NCBI GenBank assembly: GCA_965200235.1
Contig: OZ241339.1
Location: forward strand, 434,001 to 498,000
Length of the DNA stretch: 64,000 nt
Reading direction: 5' to 3'
Source of the DNA: Azotimanducus chitobiosivorans
GTDB taxonomy: Bacteria > Pseudomonadota > Gammaproteobacteria > Pseudomonadales > Azotimanducaceae
A model generated the notes under the pieces. The model was not told the DNA's origin. It ran no database searches and saw only the letters and a list, made by a program, of their open reading frames with translations. A program made the translations under genes and the position numbers. This document shows positions 17,300 to 24,804 of the stretch, piece by piece. Each line of letters starts with the position of its first letter. The stretch's first letter is position 1.

Positions 17300-17487
17300 G
17301 GCTTCGCTCTGCGGGCACTCGGCGCCGTGGCGCTCGTCTGCGCGCGCATTTGTGGATCGCTTCATTGCGCCGCGGTGATTTTTCGCGCACGCCGCTGTTA
17401 TGCCCCGCGTCGTACGCTGTAACGCACGACCGAGAGGTTTCGTACAAGCTGGATATTGGCGAACATGTCACACAAAGGTGCGAATAG

Positions 17488-18417
17488 ATGTCACTAGGGT
17501 TGATTTTCCCAGGTCAAGGGTCGCAAAAGGTTGGCATGCTTGCCGACATGCGTGAAGCGCTGCCTATCGTCCGCCATGCACTCGACGAGGCGGACGACGC
17601 GCTCGGTTTCAGTGTGTCGAATCTCATGCTCGAAGGGCCGGAGAATGTGCTGGGGCGCACTGAGAATACGCAGCCCGCGATGCTCGCGGCCGGAATTGCC
17701 ATTGCTCGCGCCTTGTCGAGCGCCGCCAACATGCGTCCAGAGTGCGTAGCAGGGCATAGTCTCGGCGAATACACGGCATTGGTCTTTGCAGAGGTCATGT
17801 CGTTCGGCGATGCGTTACGCCTCGTGAGGCTGCGCGGGCAGGCCATGCAAAATGCGGTGGCAGAGGGCAAGGGTTTGATGGCGGCGATTCTCGGTCTCGA
17901 CGATGAGGCAATCGAGTCTGTATGTGATGGTGTGGAGGGTGTCGTGCAGCCAGCCAATTACAACGCGCCGGGACAGGTGGTCATTTCCGGAGAGCGTGAA
18001 GCCGTGCAGCTCGCTATAGAGGCCTCCAAGGCAAGAGGCGCACGGCGCGCAATGCCGTTGCCAGTGAGTGTGCCGGCGCACAGCATGCTGATGGTGCCGG
18101 CGGCACAGGCGCTCGGAGAGGCACTCGAAGCCACTGAATTGAAAGCGCCAACCATTCCCGTGCTACACAATGTCGATGCTCTCAGCGCGGTAGATTTGGC
18201 GGACTGTTCAAGAAAGCTTGTTCGTCAGGTGGCAGAGCCGGTGCGCTTCGTGGACTGTGTTCGCGCGATGCAAGCAAAGGGCGCGACTCGACTCATTGAA
18301 TGTGGCCCGGGCGGAGTGCTCGGCGGATTGGTTCGGCGTATCGACAAGGGCTTGGACATACTTTCTTGCGGAAACTTGGAGAGTTTCGAGAAGGTTGTGC
18401 GGGCGCTTGCCACATGA
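17488..18417 (+). CDS. fabD: Malonyl-CoA:ACP transacylase
   Basis: 309 residues. The N-terminus LIFPGQGSQKVGM and the nucleophile motif VAGHSLGEYTALV identify FabD. The enzyme loads malonyl groups onto acyl carrier protein for fatty-acid elongation. The catalytic His is expected in VPAHSMLM and the Gln in GQGSQ. The length is normal. Its TGA overlaps the ATG of fabG (ATGA), so the two are translationally coupled. Confidence 0.96.
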   Translation: MSLGLIFPGQGSQKVGMLADMREALPIVRHALDEADDALGFSVSNLMLEGPENVLGRTENTQPAMLAAGIAIARALSSAANMRPECVAGHSLGEYTALVFAEVMSFGDALRLVRLRGQAMQNAVAEGKGLMAAILGLDDEAIESVCDGVEGVVQPANYNAPGQVVISGEREAVQLAIEASKARGARRAMPLPVSVPAHSMLMVPAAQALGEALEATELKAPTIPVLHNVDALSAVDLADCSRKLVRQVAEPVRFVDCVRAMQAKGATRLIECGPGGVLGGLVRRIDKGLDILSCGNLESFEKVVRALAT

Positions 18418-19130
18418 GCCGTCGTGTGTTGGTGACTGGCGCGTCGCGCGGCATTGGTGCGCGAATTGCATGTGCTTTTCATGAAAATGGCGATGAGGTG
18501 TGGGGGACTGCGACAAGCGACGCAGGCGCGGAGGCGGTTGCCGCCAAACTTGGCGTTGGACATGGACTGCTGCTGAAGGCGGAGTCCTCAGAATCAATCG
18601 AGGCGCTTGCCTCAAGCTTGAAGAGCAACATGCCGGAAGTGCTGGTCAATAGCGCTGGCGTCACGCGCGACAATCTGCTGCTACGCATGTCCAGAGAGGA
18701 GTGGTACTCGGTGTTGAACGTCAATGTTTCAAGCCTGTTTCACCTCTGCAAACCGGTCGTTCGTGCGATGATGCGCGCGCGCTGGGGTCGAATCATCAAC
18801 ATCAGTTCGGTGGTGGCGCGCATGGGTAATGCCGGGCAAGTCAACTATGCCGCGAGCAAGGGTGCGATTGAAGCGTTCACGCGCTCGCTCGCTCAAGAGG
18901 TGGGATCACGGGGGATCACCGTCAATGCGGTGGCGCCCGGGTTCATCGACACGGACATGACCCGTGCGCTCAGCGAGAATGTGTCGCAAGCGCTCCTGGA
19001 GAGCGTGCCGCTCCGCAGATTCGGTACTGCTGACGATGTAGCGAGTCTCGCTGTGTTTCTCGCGAGCGATTCAGCAGGGTATATCACAGGTCAAACCATC
19101 GCGGTCAATGGCGGCATGCTGATGGCGTGA
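18414..19130 (+). CDS. fabG: 3-oxoacyl-ACP reductase
   Basis: 238 residues. It has the Rossmann motif TGASRGIG, the NSAG motif, catalytic Ser (INISSVVAR) and YAASKGAIEAF (Tyr and Lys), and ends YITGQTIAVNGGML. FabG reduces 3-oxoacyl-ACP with NADPH in fatty-acid synthesis. ATG 18414 is chosen because it overlaps the fabD stop and starts the conserved RRVLVTGASRGIG. acpP and fabF, common next genes, do not follow. Confidence 0.95.
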   Translation: MSRRVLVTGASRGIGARIACAFHENGDEVWGTATSDAGAEAVAAKLGVGHGLLLKAESSESIEALASSLKSNMPEVLVNSAGVTRDNLLLRMSREEWYSVLNVNVSSLFHLCKPVVRAMMRARWGRIINISSVVARMGNAGQVNYAASKGAIEAFTRSLAQEVGSRGITVNAVAPGFIDTDMTRALSENVSQALLESVPLRRFGTADDVASLAVFLASDSAGYITGQTIAVNGGMLMA

Positions 19131-19190
19131 TGAATACACGCTATCGAAGCGGCGCTGCCGTTTCGGTTCGTGTAGACCAAGGAAGGTTGG

Positions 19191-19250
19191 CAAGACTCGA
19201 CAAGACTCGACAAGACTCGACAAGACTCGACAAGACTCGACAAGACTCGA
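19191..19250 (+). repeat. 10-base tandem repeat, six perfect copies
   Basis: CAAGACTCGA is repeated six times head to tail without a mismatch and then breaks off in CAGAAG. It has no spacers, so it is not CRISPR. A period of ten is not a multiple of three, which argues against a coding role. It lies just after the end of a likely gene remnant. Confidence 0.97.
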
Positions 19251-19254
19251 CAGA

Positions 19255-19410
19255 AGTTATTGAAAGCTCACGAAACTTTGAATAACAGAGCTTTCCAAGC
19301 AGGTTTCGGAAGATGTTGATGGTCATCACGCGTTCGTTGCCGATCATTTCGTATACCTCCCGACCAGGAAAGTCGGGCGTCGTTGTCATCATATTCCGTG
19401 CAACCATCAT
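19255..19410 (-). pseudogene. Possible YbjQ-family (heavy-metal-binding domain) remnant
   Basis: The minus frame from ATG 19410 or 19392 reads MMTTTPDFPGREVYEMIGNERVM, then TINIFRNLLGKL. The opening resembles the start of YbjQ/DUF74 proteins (TTTPxxxGxxIxEYxGxVxGxxIxxxNIFRD). These are about 105 residues long, but homology here stops after about 45 residues and the frame then runs into the 10-base tandem repeat. Two dispersed-motif copies lie just upstream. The match is from memory of a short conserved region, so confidence is limited. Confidence 0.35.
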
Positions 19411-19425
19411 CAACCCGTCTCCGCA

Positions 19426-19467
19426 AATAGGACACACACCATCGCAAACGCAAATGGGACACACACC
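19426..19467 (-). repeat. Two dispersed motifs near the lrp stop
   Basis: AATAGGACACACACC at 19426-19440 and AATGGGACACACACC at 19453-19467. The second matches the full 15-base consensus. Both are followed by ATnGCAAACG-like bases, so these two copies share more flank than most. Confidence 0.92.
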
Positions 19468-19489
19468 ATAGGAGGTCGCAGAGCACGGC

Positions 19490-19969
19490 TCAAGCGTCAC
19501 GCACTTCGATCTCGGTTTTACGCACCACGGTTCGTAGTGCAAAGCTCGAATGAACCCGAGCCACGCCGGGCAGTGCTGTCAGCTTTTGCCCATGCAGCCG
19601 CTCGTAATCGCGCGCATCGCTAACGATGACGCGCAGCAGATAATCGGAATCGCCTGACATCAGGTGACATTCCATCACTTCGGGAATCTTTGCGACCTCC
19701 TGCTCAAACAGCGAGAGCGTGTCGCGCTGCTGACTCTCGAGCGTGATATGAACGAAGACATCGTCGGGATAGCCAGCGAGCCCTTGGTCAACGAGCGCAA
19801 CGTAGCTGCGGATGAGACCCGCCTGCTCAAGCCGCTTGACCCGGCGATAGCAGGTGGATTCGGCGAGATGCACGCGCTGAGCCAGATCGCCCATGGTGAG
19901 CTTCGCATCGCGCTGGAGATGTTGAAGAATCAACCCATCAAACTTCGATATATGAAAAAAATCTATCAT
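19490..19969 (-). CDS. Lrp/AsnC-family transcriptional regulator
   Basis: 159 residues. The N-terminal winged HTH reads FDGLILQHLQRDAKLTMGDLAQRVHLAESTCYRRVKRLEQAGLI. The C-terminal RAM domain (VFVHITLESQ...VMECHLMSGDSDYLLRVIV) senses amino acids. The gene is divergent from ald, a usual arrangement in which an Lrp-type protein switches on alanine dehydrogenase when alanine is present. The 124-base divergent gap is A+T-rich on the regulator side and holds one dispersed motif close to ald. Confidence 0.92.
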   Translation of the reverse strand: MIDFFHISKFDGLILQHLQRDAKLTMGDLAQRVHLAESTCYRRVKRLEQAGLIRSYVALVDQGLAGYPDDVFVHITLESQQRDTLSLFEQEVAKIPEVMECHLMSGDSDYLLRVIVSDARDYERLHGQKLTALPGVARVHSSFALRTVVRKTEIEVRDA

Positions 19970-20067
19970 TTTTTGAGGAAAAGATGAAGAAAAATCAATA
20001 ATACCTGTCTAGGAGCAGAAAATAACAAATCTTCGCCGTGTCCGTGCGGATAGTATTTGTTTCGTGC

Positions 20068-20082
20068 GGTGTGTGTCCCATT
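20068..20082 (+). repeat. Dispersed motif abutting the ald ribosome binding site
   Basis: GGTGTGTGTCCCATT, a full-consensus copy, ends about five bases before the GGAGAGG of the ald ribosome binding site. A second, shorter match (GGTGTGTGTCCT) lies inside ald at 20162-20173. Confidence 0.92.
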
Positions 20083-20096
20083 GGCTGGAGAGGATG

Positions 20097-21185
20097 ATGC
20101 GTATTGGCGTTCCGAAGGAAATCAAGAACCACGAGCGGCGGGTGGGGTTGACGCCGGATGCGGTGTGTGTCCTTTTTGGGGACGGGCACGAAGTGATGGT
20201 GCAGCGCGGCGCTGGTGCCGGCATCGGGCTCATCGACGAGGCGTTCGTCGCGGCGGGCGCGGTGATCGTCGAGGATGCCGAAGCGCTGTACGGGCGTTGC
20301 GATCTGATCGTCAAGGTCAAGGAACCGCAAGCGGGCGAGTTCAAGTACTTGCGTCCGGGGCTCACGGTGTTTGGATACCTGCATTTGGCGGCGGAGCCTC
20401 GGCTCGCCGAGGCGCTCAAATCGAGCAACTGCACGGCGGTCGCCTATGAAACAGTTGCCGATTTCGAAGGGCGGCTGCCGCTGCTCGCGCCGATGAGTGC
20501 GATCGCCGGGCGCCTGTCCATTCAGATGGGCGCCTGGGCGCTGCAATCGACGAACGGCGGCAAAGGGCAGTTGATGTCGCCAGTGCCGGGAGCGCCGGCG
20601 GCGCGCGTCACCATTCTCGGCGCGGGCAACGCTGGCCAGCACGCGATGGAATCGGCGATCGGCCTGCTCGCGGATGTCTGCATTGTTGATCTCGACACGG
20701 CGCGGCTCGCGTACTTAAGCGAAACGCATGGCAGCCTGCTGCGCACCGCGACGCCGGAATCAGTGCATGAACTCGTCGCGCAAGCAGACCTTGTGATCGG
20801 TGCCGTGCTGTTGCCCGGCGCGGCAGCGCCAAAGCTTGTTTCGCGGCAAATGGTCAACGACATGTCGCCTGGCTCGGTGCTCGTTGACATTTCCATCGAT
20901 CAAGGCGGTTGCTTCGAGACCTCCAAAGGCACCACCCACGACGATCCCACATTCATAGAAGATGACGTTGTCCACTATTGCGTTACCAACATGCCTGCCG
21001 CCGTCTCGCGCAGCGCCACCTTTGCGCTGGTCTCGGCGACGCTCCCTTATGTTCGCGAGCTCGCCTCATGCGGTGCCGACGCGCTACAGCACGCCGCGCA
21101 CGGCCTTGGCTCAGGTCTCAATGTGCGCTGCGGCGAGATTATGCATCCGGCAGTCCGGGCCTCGCTCGCGCCTCATTCCCATTGA
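20097..21185 (+). CDS. ald: Alanine dehydrogenase
   Basis: 362 residues starting MRIGVPKEIKNHERRVGLTP, the family signature. It also has the NAD-binding GAGNAGQHA and the C-terminal VTNMPAAVSRSATFAL. It interconverts L-alanine with pyruvate and ammonia using NAD. ATG 20097 is preferred over 20094 for spacing from the GGAG. A dispersed-motif match is read as VCVLFGDG, where the family has similar length, so it replaces rather than adds residues. The last 47 bases overlap convergently with the efflux adaptor gene. Confidence 0.95.
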   Translation: MRIGVPKEIKNHERRVGLTPDAVCVLFGDGHEVMVQRGAGAGIGLIDEAFVAAGAVIVEDAEALYGRCDLIVKVKEPQAGEFKYLRPGLTVFGYLHLAAEPRLAEALKSSNCTAVAYETVADFEGRLPLLAPMSAIAGRLSIQMGAWALQSTNGGKGQLMSPVPGAPAARVTILGAGNAGQHAMESAIGLLADVCIVDLDTARLAYLSETHGSLLRTATPESVHELVAQADLVIGAVLLPGAAAPKLVSRQMVNDMSPGSVLVDISIDQGGCFETSKGTTHDDPTFIEDDVVHYCVTNMPAAVSRSATFALVSATLPYVRELASCGADALQHAAHGLGSGLNVRCGEIMHPAVRASLAPHSH

Positions 21186-22356
21186 CGATGCGCACCGGTG
21201 TCCCGGATGCAATCTGTCCCAAAGGCGTGACCACCAACAAGTCGCCAGCGGCGAGCCCCGAGCGGATGAATGCTCGTGAATCATCCTGCCAGCCAATATC
21301 TACGAGGCGTCGATCAAGCACGTCGCCATCGACCACGTAGGCGTAGGTTTGCTGGTAGATGGCTGATGTTGGGACCATGATCGCCTCGCGCAGTCGCCGC
21401 CCTTGAATGTGGGCAGTCACATACTGTCCAATGCGTAGCGGCGGACGCGCCCCGGCCTGCGAAAACGGCGAATCGACCTGCGCGATCACATGCAGTTGGC
21501 GCGCATTCTCATCGATTGCCGCCTCGGTGCGAACGATACGCCCCTGCCACTCGAACTCGCCGCCAAGCGTTGACGCGATGCGAGCGCGCAGCTGCGCCTC
21601 GGGCGGAATGGATTCGCCAGTGATGCCCGGCAGGTCAATAAACTCTAGGTCGCGGTTTTTCAGCGGCAAGCGAATCTCGACGTAGTCAGTGGCGTAGACC
21701 TCCGCAAGCTGCTGATTCGGGGCGACGACTTGGCCGACATCGACGCGCTTCGATAGCACGCGGCCATCAAAGGGTGCCCTGATCTCCGTCCGTTCAAGGT
21801 CAAGTTCAGCCTTGGCGCGCGATGCTTCAGCCGAACCGAGCCGCGCCTCGGCCGCCAATAGCTGCGGGCGCCTGAGCACGAGGTCGGGCGCCGGCGCCGG
21901 CTCGCCAAGATTCTGCCAGTCAATCTCGGCTTGGACGGCGCGCGCGCGCTCCTCGGCGAGGCGCTGATTGGCTTCCATGTACGCTGCCTCGGCAATGCGC
22001 ACATTGGCTTCGTAGACGCGCTTGTCGATGCGCATCAGAACATCGCCTTCGGCAAACGCGCCGCCATCCCGAAAGCCGGGCGCGATGGAGCGAATTTGTC
22101 CGGACACCTCAGAGGTGAGCATGGAGCGCGTTCGCGGCGCGACTGTGCCGTAGCTCCCCAGCATGATCTCAAAGTCACGTGCGGCAAGCGGCATGACTTC
22201 GACCATCAGCCGCGCATCGGGCGGCGGCTTGATATCGGCTTGCGGCGGGTTGCTGACGAGGACGGCAGCCGCGAGGCCGAGGCAGAGAAGCACAGCCACC
22301 GGCAGCAGTACCTTGAGCAGGGCCTGCCGACGATGATCTTGCGTCTCGCTTGTCAT
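21139..22356 (-). CDS. RND-type efflux periplasmic adaptor (membrane fusion protein)
   Basis: 405 residues from ATG 22356. There is an N-terminal membrane anchor (LLPVAVLLCLGLAAAVLV). The lipoyl-like halves are SEVSGQIRSIAPGFRDGG and IRAPFDGRVLSKRVDVGQVV around an alpha-helical hairpin, then beta-barrel and membrane-proximal domains (RLREAIMVPTSAIYQ). Such adaptors link an inner-membrane pump to a TolC-type channel. The channel gene lies 25 bases upstream, but no pump gene is present. The frame is open further upstream to 22518, but that stretch is antisense-like and overlaps the channel gene. Confidence 0.9.
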   Translation of the reverse strand: MTSETQDHRRQALLKVLLPVAVLLCLGLAAAVLVSNPPQADIKPPPDARLMVEVMPLAARDFEIMLGSYGTVAPRTRSMLTSEVSGQIRSIAPGFRDGGAFAEGDVLMRIDKRVYEANVRIAEAAYMEANQRLAEERARAVQAEIDWQNLGEPAPAPDLVLRRPQLLAAEARLGSAEASRAKAELDLERTEIRAPFDGRVLSKRVDVGQVVAPNQQLAEVYATDYVEIRLPLKNRDLEFIDLPGITGESIPPEAQLRARIASTLGGEFEWQGRIVRTEAAIDENARQLHVIAQVDSPFSQAGARPPLRIGQYVTAHIQGRRLREAIMVPTSAIYQQTYAYVVDGDVLDRRLVDIGWQDDSRAFIRSGLAAGDLLVVTPLGQIASGTPVRIVNGNEARARPGLPDA

Positions 22357-22381
22357 GTCTTTGTGGTGCCGCGCGCGCGTC

Positions 22382-23800
22382 TCAGGAATCTGCGGGTGAG
22401 CCTGCCGTTTGCCAATCACCGCCCAAGGCGCGATGCAAAGCCACGCGATTGCGAAGCAGCTCGGCGCGCAATCGTACCAGCGTGGTTTGCGCATCGAAGG
22501 CGCGCCGTTCCGATTCAAGCACTGTCACATAGGTGGTCAAACCGCGCTGATACTGCTCAAACGAAAGGCCCGCGGCGGCGTGCGCATTGTCTGCGGAACT
22601 CGCATAGGCATCGTGACGGCGCCGAAGCGCTGCTTGGTCTGTGATCGCCTGATGCACTTCGCCGAAGGCGACGGCGACGCGCTCCATGTACAGCCGTTCA
22701 GTCGCCCGCGTGCGCGAACGCGCCGCTTCCTCTAGCGCTTTGAGGCGTCCAGCATCGAAAATCGGCGCTGTCAGGCCACCTGCGACCGACCATGCGAGAC
22801 TGCCTTCTGAGAGCAGCGCATCGATCTCGCTTGTGGTGTCGCTCGTGCTTGCGGCGAGCGTGATGCGCGGAAAGCGATTTTTGTGCGCGACCGCGACCGC
22901 AGCATCAGCCGCGAGTAGATTCAGCCAAGCTTCGCGCACATCGTGCCTGCGTTTGAGCAGTGTCGAAGGCAGGCCGACGGTGACTGGCGTAGTCAGCACT
23001 TCGAGATCGGCTCCGGGCGCGATATCCCCATCGGGCACCCGGCCGAGCAGGCGCTGCAAGCGAATGGCCCGTGCGACTTGCGCGGCTTGTCGCTCAGCCA
23101 CCTGTGCCTGCTGCTGCGCGAGCACGCTGCGCGACAGATATACATCGACAGCGTTGTTGATGCCTTGCCGATAGCCGCGCTCGACGATTTCCAGGTTGGT
23201 GGCGAGATTGTCAAGCCGCTTCTGCGAGAGCCGCAGCAGCTCGGAAGCTTCGCGGTGGCTAAAGTACGCGCTTGCCACGTCGCTGACCAATCCGAGCTGC
23301 GCCCATTCGTAGGCTGATTGCTGGGCGAGATAGTCGAGCGATGCGCGTCTCGCACCATCCGCAAGTTTCAGCAGGACATCGATTTCCCAGTTGACACCGA
23401 GCGACGCGCCAAAGCGTTCCCGCACCCCGCTTGGCTGGGCAAAGCCGCTGCTTGATGCGCCTGTCCCATGATCGCTCTTTGAGGCATCGAAGCTCGCGCT
23501 CACAGCGGGCAGGCGCGCTGCGGAAGTGCTGGCAAGCGCCGCTTCGGCTTGTGCGATGTCTTCCTTGATGCGTGCCAAGGCGTGGTTTTGCGCAAGCGCT
23601 TCGTCCACGAGCGTGGCAAGCTCGTCATCCTGCAGGCTACCGAGCCAGCCATCTTCGACATCGCTGGTATCGACTTCGCTCGGCCAGGCTGCTGGCATGT
23701 CGGGCGAGTGGGCGCGCGTCGTGACTTCGCTTGCACCGCAGCCAAGGAGTGCGGGCAGCAGCACGAGCGCAGCTAGAGACTTAGATTGATTGAACGGCAT
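22382..23800 (-). CDS. NodT/TolC-family outer-membrane efflux lipoprotein
   Basis: 472 residues with a lipobox (LLPALLGCG) and two OEP repeats of helical coiled coil (for example DELATLVDEALAQNHALARIKEDIAQAEAALAS). It includes VGLPSTLLKRRHDVREAW, the family's GLPSxLLxRRPDIxxAE site. It forms the trimeric outer-membrane duct of a tripartite exporter. The gene order outer channel then adaptor, with the pump missing, means the substrate cannot be guessed from context. Confidence 0.92.
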   Translation of the reverse strand: MPFNQSKSLAALVLLPALLGCGASEVTTRAHSPDMPAAWPSEVDTSDVEDGWLGSLQDDELATLVDEALAQNHALARIKEDIAQAEAALASTSAARLPAVSASFDASKSDHGTGASSSGFAQPSGVRERFGASLGVNWEIDVLLKLADGARRASLDYLAQQSAYEWAQLGLVSDVASAYFSHREASELLRLSQKRLDNLATNLEIVERGYRQGINNAVDVYLSRSVLAQQQAQVAERQAAQVARAIRLQRLLGRVPDGDIAPGADLEVLTTPVTVGLPSTLLKRRHDVREAWLNLLAADAAVAVAHKNRFPRITLAASTSDTTSEIDALLSEGSLAWSVAGGLTAPIFDAGRLKALEEAARSRTRATERLYMERVAVAFGEVHQAITDQAALRRRHDAYASSADNAHAAAGLSFEQYQRGLTTYVTVLESERRAFDAQTTLVRLRAELLRNRVALHRALGGDWQTAGSPADS

Positions 23801-23967
23801 TGATTGAATGACAGATCACTTGGCAGGTCGGGTGCGTGAGACGTTGGCGAAACTTGGATGAAGCGGACAATGATACGTGAGCGGCGGCGAAAATAAGTGC
23901 TTAAAGCGCGTATAGTTTCGGCCTTTGCCGTCGGCTCCAGTCCACTGTCCTCCATTGAACATCGTAT

Positions 23968-24792
23968 ATGACGCAGCGCACTCGTATCTCGCTTGAGTTT
24001 TTCCCGCCGCGCACGAGCACGGCGAAGGCGCTGCTATCGGCCAATCTCGCGCCACTCTTGCGTCTAGCACCTGCGTTCGCGACCGTGTCATACGGCGCGG
24101 GCGGCTCTACACGCGACGGCACCTTTGATCTCGTCAGGCAGATCACCGAAGAGCACGGCATTGACTGCGCCCCGCATCTGTCCTGCGTCGGCATGAGCAA
24201 GCATGCGCTTGGGACACACATACAGGACTACCTCAAGCTCGGCATCACGCGCATTGTCGCCCTGCGCGGTGACCAGCCGAGCGGCTATGCGTCGGCGTCC
24301 GGCGAGTTTGAATCTTCGTGGGAGCTCGTTGCTGCGCTCAAGGACATCGCCGATCTGGAGGTCGCGGTCGGCTGCTATCCCGAAGGGCATCCTGATGATA
24401 TGCACCCTGACGATCGCTTCACTTATCTTGAAAAGAAGGCCGATGCTGGTGCCGATGTCGCGATCAGCCAGATGTTCTTCGAGACACGGCACTTTCTTGA
24501 GTTTCGCGAGCGCTGCGCGCGCCGCCGCATCGCGCTACCGGTGCTACCGGGCATCATGCCGATTCATGATGCCAAGCAGGTGCTTGCGTTTGCCACCAAG
24601 TGCGGTGCCGTCATCACCCCGGCTCTCCGTGCGCGCTTCGAAGGCACAACGCACGACGATGCCTTTGCCGTTGCGAGGGACATCGTCGTCGAGCAGGTGC
24701 GTGCGCTTGTCGCAGAAGGCGTTGAACATCTGCACATCTACACGCTCGACCGCCACGCGCTCGCCGCAGAAATCTGTCGCGCCATCGCGTAA
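23968..24792 (+). CDS. metF: 5,10-methylenetetrahydrofolate reductase
   Basis: 274 residues. It opens ISLEFFPPRT (catalytic Glu region) and continues FATVSYGAGGSTRDGT, RIVALRGDQP, DVAISQMFF and LPVLPGIMPI, all MTHFR hallmarks. It makes 5-methyl-THF with FAD and NADH, the substrate of the methionine synthase encoded 12 bases downstream. A dispersed-motif copy at 24209-24220 is read as LGTHIQDY. I saw no SAM or SAH riboswitch fold in the 150-base leader. Confidence 0.95.
   Translation: MTQRTRISLEFFPPRTSTAKALLSANLAPLLRLAPAFATVSYGAGGSTRDGTFDLVRQITEEHGIDCAPHLSCVGMSKHALGTHIQDYLKLGITRIVALRGDQPSGYASASGEFESSWELVAALKDIADLEVAVGCYPEGHPDDMHPDDRFTYLEKKADAGADVAISQMFFETRHFLEFRERCARRRIALPVLPGIMPIHDAKQVLAFATKCGAVITPALRARFEGTTHDDAFAVARDIVVEQVRALVAEGVEHLHIYTLDRHALAAEICRAIA
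24209..24220 (-). repeat. Dispersed motif inside metF
   Basis: TTGGGACACACA, read as LGTHI. An isolated copy in an otherwise normal gene. Confidence 0.8.
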
Positions 24793-24804
24793 GCTGACCG
24801 TCGT

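Noticed and set aside
19191..19250. Short regular repeat resembling a CRISPR
   Set aside because: A 10-base head-to-tail repeat with no spacers and no cas genes nearby.
23816..23967. SAM or SAH riboswitch ahead of metF-metH
   Set aside because: I could not find the conserved core bases or a convincing multi-helix fold in the 150-base leader.
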